Positions 41,275 through 50,320 of a DNA stretch of 64,000 nucleotides are shown here, in pieces. A model generated the notes under the pieces. That model saw nothing but the letters and a program-made list of their open reading frames with translations, was not told the DNA's origin and searched no databases. Within the stretch, counting starts at the first letter, position 1, and every line of letters begins with the position of its first letter. The stretch covers positions 1,426,001-1,490,000 of the forward strand of contig CBDDDJ010000005.1 of NCBI GenBank assembly GCA_965226475.1, read 5' to 3'. Both the position numbers and the translations under genes were made by a program. Source of the DNA: JASLMY01 sp965226475. Its GTDB lineage: Bacteria > Pseudomonadota > Alphaproteobacteria > GCA-2731375.

Positions 41275-41827
41275 GGCGCGATCACCTTTCTCATCGTCTC
41301 CAGGGGGCCATTTTGACCCGCAAACATCGCCAATGCATCCCCCAAATGGGTGACGCATGGACGGCCACCGATCCTGAGGCCGTCACCGCGTATATAGGTA
41401 AATGGCGAGATCGTCGTCATAATCCAGTGACAGCCGTCACGCCAGCTTCCGGACACGAAGAAAGGTGGAATATCCTGGGGGCCCATCCCAATGTTCGCGC
41501 CGAAGGGGCGATACGCCCAGGTGCGGAGTCTCAATAGGTGGTCCTCGTCGGCGACGAAACGGCAGAGTGACCAATTCGCCCGGGCGCCGACACACCCGGG
41601 TTTCATTCGCCCCCATGTTTCTTCCGACCGCATGAGAAACCTGGAGGAATAGCCCGTGTCGATCATCGGACCGGTCCACATGGTGGAGGAGGGTGACGAC
41701 GACTCGGGAAATCTCGGACGCCAACGGTTGTTCTGTTCCGAAGAGCGCGGAACACCGCGTACCGGCATCCCGGCCCGCCATATGTGGTCGGGCGATCCGG
41801 ATCAAACTCGATCCACTCCTAAAAGAT
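41275..41827. other. Long intergenic stretch
   Basis: About 550 bp between the Gly-rich gene and the end of rne with no credible reading frame. It must contain the promoter of the Gly-rich gene near 41280-41350. Nothing else is recognised. Confidence 0.4.
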
Positions 41828-44659
41828 CTATCGGCGCCACCAGCCACGACGCTTTGGCCTATCGTCCGCCTCGGCCTCGTCGTCCGAATCCGGCTCGGCG
41901 ACAGGAGCGCCGGGCGCCTCCGGCTCGGCCACCGCCGGTGCTTCCTCGGCCTCCGCCACCAGAGGCTCGGGCTCGGGCGCCGGTTCGGGCGTCGCCTCGG
42001 ATACCTCGACCACTTCGGCCTCGACCTCTGGCACGGCTTCGGCCTCAACGGGCTCGGCTTCGGCCACCTTGGTCTCGAGCGCCGGCGCGGCTTCCGGCTT
42101 CGCCTCGAATTCCTCGACCTCCGGCGCGCCTTCGGCCTCGACGGGCTCGGCTTCTGCCTCGGGCTGGTCTTCAACCTCCCTGGCCGGCGCCTCGGCCTCC
42201 GTCTCGACGGCCGCCGCGACGATTTCCGCCGCATCGACGGGCGCGGTCTCCTCGGCTCCGGCCTCGGTTTCGGCGAGCGCCTCGTCGCGCCGGCGCTTAC
42301 CGCCCCGGCGGCCACGGCGACGACGGCGGCGCGTCCCCGCGCCCTCGCCGTCCTCGGAGGCGCCATCACCCTCTTCGGCGTCGGCCGCGTCGGCCGTGCC
42401 TTCCGGGACCTCGGTGGCCTCCACCTCCACCTCCACCTCCACCTCGTCTTCCTCGGCGCGGCGCCGGCGGCGGCGGCGGCGCGTCCCCGCGCCCTCGCCG
42501 TCCTCGGAGGCGCCATCACCCTCTTCGGCGTCGGCCGCGTCGGCCGTGCCTTCCGGGACCTCGGTGGCCTCCACCTCCACCTCCACCTCCACCTCGTCTT
42601 CCTCGGCGCGGCGCCGGCGGCGGCGGCGCTTGCGCCCGTCGCCTTCCACCTCGCCGTCGGAACCGGCGCTCTCGCGGGGCGTCTCGGCCTCTCCGTCCTC
42701 GCTCTTGTGGCGGCGGCGGCGGCGCTTGCGTCCCTCGCCTTCCGCCTCGCCGTCGCGCTCGTCCGCGCGGGCGCTCCGCCCGGGTGCCTCGCCCTCCTCG
42801 CCGTCGCGGCCCTGGTCGACCGACAGCGCGAAGTTGGGCGGCACCAGCGAGTCGTCGCCGATCAGCGCGACCACCATGTCGTAGCGCTGCTCGATCTCGG
42901 CCAGCGCGTCGCGCTTCTGGTTCAGGACATAAAGGGCGACCGTGGTCGGCGCCGTCAGGGTGACGCGCGCGGACCGGCCGCGAATTCCCTCGTCCTCGAT
43001 CGCCCGCAGGAGATGCAGCGCGGTAGATTCCGTGGACCGCACATGGCCCGAGCCGCCGCAGATCTCGCAGGGCACGGTCGAGGCCTCGAACAGGCTGGTG
43101 CGTAGGCGCTGGCGCGACATCTCCAGCAAGCCGAAACCGGAAATCCGCCCAACCTGGAGCCGCGCCCGATCGGGCTTCAGGCACTCCTTCAGGCGCCGCT
43201 CGACCGCCCGGTTATTGCGGTTCTCGCTCATGTCGATGTAGTCGATCACGATCAGGCCGGCCAAATCGCGGAGCCGCAACTGCCGCGCCACCTCATCCGA
43301 GGCCTCGAGATTGGTCTTGAGCGCCGTCTCCTCGATATGGTGCTCGCGGGTCGAGCGGCCGGAGTTGACGTCGATCGCGACCAGCGCCTCCGTCGGGTTG
43401 ATCACCAGATAGCCGCCCGACTTCAGCTGCACCACGTTCGAATGCATCTGGTCGAGCTGCTGTTCCACCTGGTAGCGGTGCAACAGGGGAACATGTTCCT
43501 TGTAGTGCTGCACCCGCTTGGCGTGGCTCGGCTGCATCGTCCGCATGAAGTCCTTGGCGATGCGGTAGCCGCCCTCGCCCTCGACCAGGATCTCCTCGAC
43601 CTCCTTGTTGTAGAGATCGCGGATGACGCGGGTGATGAGGTTGGCTTCCTCGTAGACCAGGGCCGGCGCGGTCGACGCCAGCGTCTCCTCGCGCACCCGC
43701 TCCCAGGCCCGGAGCATGTATTCGAAGTCACGCTTGATCTCGGTCTTGGTCCGACTCATGCCGGCGGTGCGGACGATGACGCCCATGCCCTCCGGCAAAT
43801 CCAGGTCGGAGACGATCGTCTTCAGCTTCTTGCGCGCCACTTGGTTGGTGATCTTACGGCTGATGCCGCCGCCCCGCGCGGTGTTGGGCATCAGAACGCA
43901 ATAGCGGCCGGCGAGCGACAGGTAGGTCGTGAGCGCCGCGCCCTTGTTGCCGCGTTCCTCCTTCACCACCTGGACTAGCAGGATCTGGCGTCGCTTGATC
44001 ACCTCCTGGATCTTGTAGCGCCGCTGCGGCCGGCGCCGCGGCACCTCGTCCATCGCGTCGCCCTCGCCGACTTCCTCTTCCTCTGTGTCGGCGTCTACGT
44101 CCTCGGCGGTTTCCACCGCGACGGCGCTCTCGTCGATGGTCTCGCCGTCCGCCTCGCCAACGCCCTCGGCGTCATCCTCTGGGCCGTCATCCACCTTGGC
44201 GGCCTCGCTCGCCGCTCCGACGTCGCCCGTCTCCTCGACCCCGGTGTCCTCGGCCTCCTCGGCGATAGCCTCGTCCTCGGCTGCCTCGGCGACGGCCTCG
44301 TCCTCGGCCGCCTCAGCCGCCAGCGCTTCGGCCGCAACCTCCGCCTCCTCGGCGGCGATCTCGTCGTCGGCGCTCCGCGCCTCTTCCTCAAGCAGCGCCT
44401 CGCGATCCTCGATTGGGATCTGATAGTAGTCGGGATGGATTTCGTTAAAGGAGAGGAAGCCGTGCCGGTTGCCACCATATTCGACGAAGGCGGCCTGCAG
44501 CGATGGTTCGACCCGCGTCACCTTGGCGAGGTAGATGTTGCCCTTGAGTTGTCTCTTGCTGGCCGACTCGTAGTCGAAGGCCTCAAGTCGATTACCGCGA
44601 ACGACGACGACGCGCGTCTCTTCGGCGTGCGTCGCATCTATGAGCATGCGTACCGTCAT
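41828..44659 (-). CDS. rne: Ribonuclease E
   Basis: A 943-residue endoribonuclease E/G, the core of mRNA decay and rRNA/tRNA processing. The S1 domain starts KGNIYLAKVTRVEPSLQAAF and is interrupted by a roughly 110-residue very acidic insert (about 95-205), then continues RRQILLVQVVKEERGNKGAA. The catalytic DNase I-like domain has VAIDVNSGR and GLIVIDYIDM with the two metal-binding aspartates. CEICGGSG is the zinc-link pair that holds the dimer together. The C-terminal 300 residues are unstructured: Arg-rich patches alternate with acidic runs and a 50-residue unit occurs twice in tandem. That part probably serves as RNA-binding and degradosome scaffold. Confidence 0.95.
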   Translation of the reverse strand: MTVRMLIDATHAEETRVVVVRGNRLEAFDYESASKRQLKGNIYLAKVTRVEPSLQAAFVEYGGNRHGFLSFNEIHPDYYQIPIEDREALLEEEARSADDEIAAEEAEVAAEALAAEAAEDEAVAEAAEDEAIAEEAEDTGVEETGDVGAASEAAKVDDGPEDDAEGVGEADGETIDESAVAVETAEDVDADTEEEEVGEGDAMDEVPRRRPQRRYKIQEVIKRRQILLVQVVKEERGNKGAALTTYLSLAGRYCVLMPNTARGGGISRKITNQVARKKLKTIVSDLDLPEGMGVIVRTAGMSRTKTEIKRDFEYMLRAWERVREETLASTAPALVYEEANLITRVIRDLYNKEVEEILVEGEGGYRIAKDFMRTMQPSHAKRVQHYKEHVPLLHRYQVEQQLDQMHSNVVQLKSGGYLVINPTEALVAIDVNSGRSTREHHIEETALKTNLEASDEVARQLRLRDLAGLIVIDYIDMSENRNNRAVERRLKECLKPDRARLQVGRISGFGLLEMSRQRLRTSLFEASTVPCEICGGSGHVRSTESTALHLLRAIEDEGIRGRSARVTLTAPTTVALYVLNQKRDALAEIEQRYDMVVALIGDDSLVPPNFALSVDQGRDGEEGEAPGRSARADERDGEAEGEGRKRRRRRHKSEDGEAETPRESAGSDGEVEGDGRKRRRRRRRAEEDEVEVEVEVEATEVPEGTADAADAEEGDGASEDGEGAGTRRRRRRRRAEEDEVEVEVEVEATEVPEGTADAADAEEGDGASEDGEGAGTRRRRRRGRRGGKRRRDEALAETEAGAEETAPVDAAEIVAAAVETEAEAPAREVEDQPEAEAEPVEAEGAPEVEEFEAKPEAAPALETKVAEAEPVEAEAVPEVEAEVVEVSEATPEPAPEPEPLVAEAEEAPAVAEPEAPGAPVAEPDSDDEAEADDRPKRRGWWRR
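42331..42630 (-). repeat. 150-bp perfect tandem duplication in rne
   Basis: Two identical 150-bp units (42331-42480 and 42481-42630) encode 50 residues each (AEEDEVEVEVEVEATEVPEG, then TADAADAEEGDGASEDGEGA and GTRRRRRR). The frame is kept. The identity points to a recent duplication in the disordered tail of RNase E. Confidence 0.92.
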
Positions 44660-45051
44660 GGTTTGTCATCGCCCCATGGCTCCGTCCGCCCGCCGGGAGA
44701 ACGGTCACGGGGTCCCTTGCTGGATCGAAGCCGTCGACGGGCCGCTCGACCCGAGCGCCGACGGCGAGGGCGACGACGTCGCCTCCCCGCCCTGCTCGAG
44801 GAGTGCCGGCCCTGGCCTCCGCCCCATTCATCGGGGGGAGCGGCTTCGGAGTTTCAAGATCAATCCGTCTCGTCCGAGATGGCGCGAGCCAACCGTTTTC
44901 CGCACACGCGCCATCGCACGCGCCGGGACGGTTCCGCCGCACCGGGGCCGAACGCCAATTCACGTTGTCATTCGGGAGAATCGGACTACAAAGCATTGCA
45001 TGCCTATCATAGTGGGGTTGGGCGCCCACGCCAATCTCTAAATCATCGCTT
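44660..45051. other. Upstream region of rne
   Basis: No convincing gene. It includes the leader and promoter of rne (minus strand). RNase E leaders are often long and self-regulating, and the 390 bp would leave room for that, but I cannot identify a specific structure. It ends at the target duplication ATCTCTAAATCATCGCTT. Confidence 0.4.
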
Positions 45052-45131
45052 TGTCGCTAACACACGATATGACCGCCGTAGGTACCATGTGATCTGTCCG
45101 GTTTAGAACGTCGCCTTCGAGGAGGGCGGCG

Positions 45132-46313
45132 ATGAAGCGGGCCGAGGTGTTGCAAGGACTACGGCAGATGAAGTTCGAGGAGATTCTGGAGCGCGCGAAG
45201 CGGCGGCGACTGAGCCAGGCGGAGGCGGCGTCGATCCTGGGGATGAGCGAGCGAACGTTCCGGCGCTGGCGGGGTCGCTTTGAGGCGGAAGGCGCGGAGG
45301 GTCTGTATGACCGCCGGCTGGGCAAGGTCTCGGGGCACCGGGTGCCGGTGGACACGGTGATGGAGGTTCTGGAGTTGTTCGACACGCGCTACTGGGACTT
45401 CACGGCCAAGCACTTCCACGAGAAGCTGCTCGATGAGCACGGCTTCACGCGGAGCTACAACTGGGTCCGCCTGACGCTCCAGGCCCACGGGCGCAAACGT
45501 CCGGCACCGCGGCGAGGCGCGCACCGGCGCAAGCGGCCGCGCCGCGCCCTGCCCGCCATGATGCTGCACCAGGACGGCTCGACCCACCAATGGGTTCCCG
45601 GGCAGTGGTGGGACCTGATCGTCACCATGGATGACGCAACCAGCGAGATCTACTCGGCCTTCTTCGTCGACGAAGAGGGGACCATGAGCAGCTTCCGGGC
45701 CCTGGGCGAGGTGATCGAGGTCCGGGGGCTGTTCTGCTCGCTCTACGCCGACCGGGCCTCGCACTACTGGCACACGCCCGAGGCCGGCGGCAAGGTGGAC
45801 AAGAACAACCCGACCCAGGTGGGCCGAGCCCTGGGCCAGCTGGGCATCGAACTGATCCCGGCCTACTCCCCCGAGGCCCGGGGGCGCTCGGAGCGCATGT
45901 TCGCGACATTGCAGAATCGCCTGCCGCAGGAACTGCGCTTGGCCGCCATCACCACGATGGCCGAGGCCAACGCGTTCCTGCGCGAGATTTATCTGCCCCG
46001 CCACAACGCCCGTTTCGCGGTGCCGGCCGAAGCCGAGGGCTCGGCCTTTGTCCCCTTCACCGGATCGCTCGACGACATCCTGTGCATCCAGGAGGACCGG
46101 ATCGTCGGCAACGACAACACGGTGCGCTACAAGCGGCTGGTGCTGCAGATCCCGGAGGATCGCCACCGCCGCCATTACGTCAAGGCATCGGTGCGGGTCC
46201 ACGAATACTCCGGCGGCACCCTGGCGGTCTTCCACGGCCCGCGCCGGCTGGCCCGATATCAGGCCGACGGCACCGTCCTCGACGAAACCAAGAACAGCAG
46301 AGCGGCCGCGTGA
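45132..46313 (+). CDS. ISNCY-family (IS1202-like) transposase
   Basis: A 393-residue transposase with an N-terminal helix-turn-helix (RLSQAEAASILGMSERTFRR) and the insert GLYDRRLGKVSGHRVPVDTV, then an integrase core: LIVTMDDATSEIYSAFFVDE, SLYADRASHYWHTP and YSPEARGRSERMFATLQNRL supply D, D and E. The C-terminal beta part (YVKASVRVHEYSGGTLAVFH) follows. ISNCY transposases of this type are typically 380-450 residues, so it is complete. The ribosome binding site GGAGGGCGGCG precedes the ATG. Confidence 0.9.
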   Translation: MKRAEVLQGLRQMKFEEILERAKRRRLSQAEAASILGMSERTFRRWRGRFEAEGAEGLYDRRLGKVSGHRVPVDTVMEVLELFDTRYWDFTAKHFHEKLLDEHGFTRSYNWVRLTLQAHGRKRPAPRRGAHRRKRPRRALPAMMLHQDGSTHQWVPGQWWDLIVTMDDATSEIYSAFFVDEEGTMSSFRALGEVIEVRGLFCSLYADRASHYWHTPEAGGKVDKNNPTQVGRALGQLGIELIPAYSPEARGRSERMFATLQNRLPQELRLAAITTMAEANAFLREIYLPRHNARFAVPAEAEGSAFVPFTGSLDDILCIQEDRIVGNDNTVRYKRLVLQIPEDRHRRHYVKASVRVHEYSGGTLAVFHGPRRLARYQADGTVLDETKNSRAAA

Positions 46314-46332
46314 ACCGCTTCGACGCGCGCCC

Positions 46333-46388
46333 GGCCTGTGGATAAGTGGACAACCCGCCACGGCGGGTTCCCCACTTATCCACAGGCC
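46333..46388. repeat. Long palindrome carrying two DnaA-box sequences
   Basis: GGCCTGTGGATAAGTGG (46333-46349) is the exact inverse of CCACTTATCCACAGGCC (46372-46388), with an inner stem AACCCGC/GCGGGTT. Each outer arm contains a perfect DnaA-box consensus TTATCCACA (46376-46384 and, inverted, 46337-46345). It follows the transposase stop by 20 bp within the insertion sequence and may serve as its terminator, although no T-run follows. Confidence 0.8.
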
Positions 46389-46553
46389 CAACAACCACAA
46401 CAGAAGCGGTCAATTCATATGGTACATAAAGCGGTCAATTCGAAATGTTCTCGACATCTCTAAATCATCGCTTCCTCTCTACGGCGCGGGGTGGTAAATC
46501 GAGATCAATTTCGCGGACATCTGGTGCGTGATCGACTGTGGTATACTAGATCT

Positions 46554-47747
46554 ATGATCACCTGGCGGCTGGCACAAGGGATGGTGGCGGTTCTCGTCCT
46601 CGCGGCGGCGGCCCTCCCCTCGCGAGCCGAGCCGACATTGCACGATATCCGCATCGGCGCGCATCCCGATAAGACCCGGATCGTCCTCGACCTCTCCGGC
46701 ATGGTGGAGTTCAATGTCTTCACCCTTTCCGGGCCCTACCGCGTGGTCGTCGACCTGCCGGAATTGAAGGTCGTGGCGCCCAAGACCGCCTCGCAGGGAC
46801 GAGTCGGCTTGATCAAGGGCTATCGCTTCGGCCAGTTCAGGCCGGGGAACTCGCGCCTCGTGGTCGACACCGAGGGACCGGCCAAGGTGGGCCAGTCTTT
46901 CGTCCTGACGCCAAGGGACGGGGCCGGCTACCGCTTCGTCATGGACCTGAAACCGACCAATGTGGCGAGCTTCCAGGCCGCGCTGAAGCCGGTCGTGCGC
47001 GTCAAGCCACCCCGCCCGACGCCGCCGATGCCGCGCGCCAAGCCCCGGGCAGTGCGGGCCGGCCCACGGGTCATTGTGCTCGATCCGGGTCACGGCGGCG
47101 TCGATCCGGGCACCGTCGGCCACGATGGGGCGTTCGAGAAACACCTGGTGATGAATTTTGCCCGGGCGATCGGCAAGGAATTGAGGAAGCGCAAGGGCTA
47201 CGAGGTGGTGTACACCCGGGCGACGGATATTTTCATGCCGCTCCGCCGCCGGGTGCAGGTGGCGCAGGACGCCGATGCCGACCTCTTTATCTCGATCCAC
47301 GCCGATGCCATCGCCGACAGCAGCGTGCGTGGCGGCGCGATCTACACGCTCTCGGAGCGCGCTTCCGACGCCGAGGCCGAGGCCTTGGCGGCGAAGGAGA
47401 ACCGCTCGGACCTGATCGCCGGCATCACTCTCGACGAGCACGACGACGAGGTGGTCTCGATCCTCATCGACCTTGCCCAGCGGGAGACCATGAACTACGC
47501 CGCGCGCTTCGCCACCACCCTGGTACCGGAATTTCGCCGCGCCAGAATCCGCATGCGCGGCAAGCCTCACCGTTTTGCCGGATTCCGCGTGCTGAAGGCG
47601 CCCGATGTCGCCTCGGTGTTGTTGGAACTCGGATATCTCTCCAACGAGGAAGACGCCAAGTACCTCAAGCGCCCAGGGACCCGCCTTTCGATCGCCCGCT
47701 CGCTGGCCTCGGCCATCGGCGCTTACTTCAAGGCGCTGGAGAAATAA
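46554..47747 (+). CDS. amiC: N-acetylmuramoyl-L-alanine amidase (AmiC-type)
   Basis: A 397-residue periplasmic enzyme that splits septal peptidoglycan. It has a signal peptide (VLVLAAAALPSRA-E), an N-terminal AMIN domain (about residues 27-130: IRIGAHPDKTRIVLDLSGMV and RLVVDTEGPAKVGQS) that targets peptidoglycan or the division site, a Pro/Arg-rich linker, and an Amidase_3 domain from about 178 (VIVLDPGHGGVDPGTVG, FISIHADA, VLLELGYLSNEED) with zinc ligands H, E and H and the C-terminal catalytic glutamate. It is followed by mrcA after 90 bp, a common alphaproteobacterial pairing after rne. The ISNCY insertion lies just upstream and may have changed its promoter. Confidence 0.93.
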   Translation: MITWRLAQGMVAVLVLAAAALPSRAEPTLHDIRIGAHPDKTRIVLDLSGMVEFNVFTLSGPYRVVVDLPELKVVAPKTASQGRVGLIKGYRFGQFRPGNSRLVVDTEGPAKVGQSFVLTPRDGAGYRFVMDLKPTNVASFQAALKPVVRVKPPRPTPPMPRAKPRAVRAGPRVIVLDPGHGGVDPGTVGHDGAFEKHLVMNFARAIGKELRKRKGYEVVYTRATDIFMPLRRRVQVAQDADADLFISIHADAIADSSVRGGAIYTLSERASDAEAEALAAKENRSDLIAGITLDEHDDEVVSILIDLAQRETMNYAARFATTLVPEFRRARIRMRGKPHRFAGFRVLKAPDVASVLLELGYLSNEEDAKYLKRPGTRLSIARSLASAIGAYFKALEK

Positions 47748-47837
47748 GCACTCGGCCCGCCGGCCACCAATTTGCCTCAATTGGCGCTATAGTGCCGGCA
47801 CGCGAGAAACGAGGCGGCATCGGGGTGCGGTGACGTG

Positions 47838-50264
47838 ATGGGCATCCTGAAAATTTTCGGCAAGCTGATCGTGGTGCTGTGCCTGGTGGGACTGCTGGGC
47901 GGCGCCTCGGCGTTCTACGTCTTCTGGCGTTATTCGCCGGGCCTGCCGGACCATCGCCAGTTGGTCGACTACAAGCCAGCGGTGATGAGCAGGGTACACG
48001 CGGGCGACGGCCGGCTGATCGGTGAATACGCGCGCGAGCGGCGCATGTTTGTCCCCGTCGACGCCATGCCGAAGCTTTTGATCCAGGCCTTCCTCTCGGC
48101 CGAGGACAAGACTTTCTATGCCCACTTCGGCATCGATCCCCTTGGCATCGCAAGCGCCATGGCGGCAAACGTCCGGAACAAGCTGACGGGCGGCGGGCGC
48201 AGGCCGCGCGGGGCCTCGACCATTACGCAGCAGGTGGCGAAGAACTTCTTCCTCGACTCCGAGGTCTCTTACGCGCGCAAAATTCGCGAGGCGATCCTGG
48301 CGCTCAGGCTGGAGGACACCTACACCAAGGGCCGTATCCTCGAGCTCTACCTGAACGAGATCTTCCTGGGACTCCGCGCCTATGGTGTCGCCGCCGCCGC
48401 GCTCAACTATTTCGACAAGTCGCTCGACGAGTTGACCTTGGCCGAGATCGCCTATCTGGCGGCACTGCCCAAGGCCCCCAACAAATATCACCCGGAGCGC
48501 TACGAGGAGGAGGCGGTCGATCGGCGCAACTGGGTACTCGGCCGGATGGTGGAAGACCGCGTTATCACCGAGACCAAGGCGGCGGTGGCACGAAAACTGC
48601 CGCTCGGGGTCAACCGGCCGAAGCGCCGCACCCTCCTGGCCGGCGCCTATTTCGCCGAGGAGGTCCGGCGCGAAATCGTCGAGCGCCATGGCGAGGACAC
48701 GCTTTACGAAGGCGGCCTCACGATCCGCGCGACGCTGGATTCGAACCTTCAAACGCTCGCCGAGAAGGTGCTGCGCCGGGGCCTCAGGCGCTACGACCGC
48801 CGCCATGGCTGGCGCGGCCCGCTCGCCAAGCTGGAAAGCCTGGAGGATTGGCGAGCACAATTGAGCCGGCTGGAGCTGCCCAGGGCGGTCGAGGCGTGGG
48901 GCCCCGCCGTGGTCCTGCGGCTGAAGGCGAAGCGGGTGGAGATCGGCTTCGCCGACGGAAAGACCGGCGTCATCCCCCTTTCGCGCCTCGCCTGGGCACG
49001 GCCCTGGCTCGAGGGCCAGCGCCTGGGCCCCCGCGTGGTCCGCGCCGGGGACGTGCTGGCGCCGGGCGACGTGGTCGCGGTCCAACCGATCCCGCCCGCG
49101 GACAAGGATTTCATCGAGAACGGATACGGCCTCGAACAGATCCCCGAGATCTCGGGCGGCATCGTCGCCATGGACCCCCATACCGGCCGGGTGCTGGCGA
49201 TGGTCGGCGGCTTCGAGTTCCGCGACAGCCAGTTCAACCGGGCCAGCCAGGCGATGCGCCAGCCGGGCTCCGCCTTCAAGCCCTTCGTCTATGCCGCCGC
49301 CCTCGACCATGGCTTCACGCCGGCCTCGATCATCCTCGACGGCCCCTTCGTGGTCGACCAGGGGCCCGGCAAGCCGAAGTGGAAGCCGGTCAACTACTCG
49401 AAGAAATTCTATGGCCCCAGCACGTTGCGGCTCGGCCTCGAGAAATCGCGCAACCTGATGACCGTGCGCCTCGCCCAGGAGATCGGGATGGAAGTGGTGA
49501 TCGACTATGCCAAGCGCTTCGGCATCGTCGACGACATGCCGCCCTATCTACCGATGGCGCTCGGCGCCGGCGAGACCACGCTGCTCAAGCTGACGGCCGC
49601 CTACGCGATGCTGGTGAACGGCGGCAAGCGGGTGACGCCCAGCCTGATCGACCGCATCCAGGACCGGCGCGGCAAGACCGTGTTCCGTCACGACCAGCGC
49701 GCCTGCGAGGGTTGCGTCGCCGCGAGATGGGCCGAACAACCCGAGCCCCGCGTCGCCGACGACCGTGAACGGGTGCTCGACGCCGCCACCGCCTATCAGG
49801 TGGTTTCGATGCTCAGGGGCGTGGTGCTCAGGGGCACGGGGCGGCGGATCGCCTCGTTGCGCAAGCCACTCGCCGGCAAGACGGGGACGACCAACGGCCC
49901 CAACGACACCTGGTTCTTGGGCTTCTCACCGGACCTGGCGCTGGGCGTCTTCGTCGGCTTTGACGAGCCAACTCCGCTCGGCCGGGGAGAGCAGGGTGCG
50001 TCCGTCGCCGCGCCGATCTTTAAGGACTTCATGGCCGAGGCGCTCAGCCAACGCGCCACCGTGCCCTTCCGCATTCCACCCGGCATCAAGCTCGTACGGG
50101 TGGAGGCGTCGAGCGGCCGGCTCGCGCGAGCAGGCGACAAGCGGGTGATCCAGGAGGCCTTCAAGCCCGGGACCGAGCCAAAGCCGGGCCAACGCGTCTC
50201 GGGCGCCGGCACGGAGGCGGGCGACGGCGCGACTCCCCGTTCCGGCACGGGCGGACTATATTAG
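47838..50264 (+). CDS. mrcA: Penicillin-binding protein 1A (bifunctional)
   Basis: An 808-residue class A PBP that polymerises and cross-links peptidoglycan. The N-terminal anchor helix (LIVVLCLVGLLGGASAFYVF) is followed by the GT51 glycosyltransferase with AFLSAEDKTFYAHFGIDPLG and RGASTITQQVAKNFFL, an OB-like insert (about 290-430), and the transpeptidase domain: SxxK in MRQPGSAFKPFVYA, SxN in LEKSRNLMTV and KTG in LAGKTGTTN. All catalytic motifs are intact. The C-terminal tail is short and low-complexity. It follows amiC and precedes prfB. Confidence 0.95.
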   Translation: MGILKIFGKLIVVLCLVGLLGGASAFYVFWRYSPGLPDHRQLVDYKPAVMSRVHAGDGRLIGEYARERRMFVPVDAMPKLLIQAFLSAEDKTFYAHFGIDPLGIASAMAANVRNKLTGGGRRPRGASTITQQVAKNFFLDSEVSYARKIREAILALRLEDTYTKGRILELYLNEIFLGLRAYGVAAAALNYFDKSLDELTLAEIAYLAALPKAPNKYHPERYEEEAVDRRNWVLGRMVEDRVITETKAAVARKLPLGVNRPKRRTLLAGAYFAEEVRREIVERHGEDTLYEGGLTIRATLDSNLQTLAEKVLRRGLRRYDRRHGWRGPLAKLESLEDWRAQLSRLELPRAVEAWGPAVVLRLKAKRVEIGFADGKTGVIPLSRLAWARPWLEGQRLGPRVVRAGDVLAPGDVVAVQPIPPADKDFIENGYGLEQIPEISGGIVAMDPHTGRVLAMVGGFEFRDSQFNRASQAMRQPGSAFKPFVYAAALDHGFTPASIILDGPFVVDQGPGKPKWKPVNYSKKFYGPSTLRLGLEKSRNLMTVRLAQEIGMEVVIDYAKRFGIVDDMPPYLPMALGAGETTLLKLTAAYAMLVNGGKRVTPSLIDRIQDRRGKTVFRHDQRACEGCVAARWAEQPEPRVADDRERVLDAATAYQVVSMLRGVVLRGTGRRIASLRKPLAGKTGTTNGPNDTWFLGFSPDLALGVFVGFDEPTPLGRGEQGASVAAPIFKDFMAEALSQRATVPFRIPPGIKLVRVEASSGRLARAGDKRVIQEAFKPGTEPKPGQRVSGAGTEAGDGATPRSGTGGLY

Positions 50265-50320
50265 GGTCGAATCGGGCCATCGACGGCCCCGGCGAAACAT
50301 CTCGGCGACAAGGAGGCGGC

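Larger units (their letters stand above)
45053..46455 (+). mobile_element. ISNCY/IS1202-like insertion sequence with 18-bp target duplication
   Basis: A 1.4 kb element flanked by ATCTCTAAATCATCGCTT on both sides (45034-45051 and 46456-46473). The long duplication fits the IS1202 group. The ends are imperfect inverted repeats: left GTCGCTAACACACGATATGA, then CCGC; right (inward) GTCGAGAACATTTCGAATTG, then ACCGC; both with GTACCAT(A/G)TGA further in. It contains one intact transposase and a long palindrome behind it. It separates rne from amiC. Confidence 0.88.

Noticed and set aside
41271..41768. A 165-codon minus-strand frame in the gap upstream of the Gly-rich gene
   Set aside because: No protein-like pattern or plausible start site, and it runs into the start region of the Gly-rich gene. 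It appears to be open by chance in GC-rich DNA.
46395..46440. Repeated AAGCGGTCAATTC near the right end of the ISNCY element as a separate direct repeat
   Set aside because: It is part of the internal end-repeat structure of the insertion sequence (pairs with TGACCGC motifs at the left end), not an independent feature.
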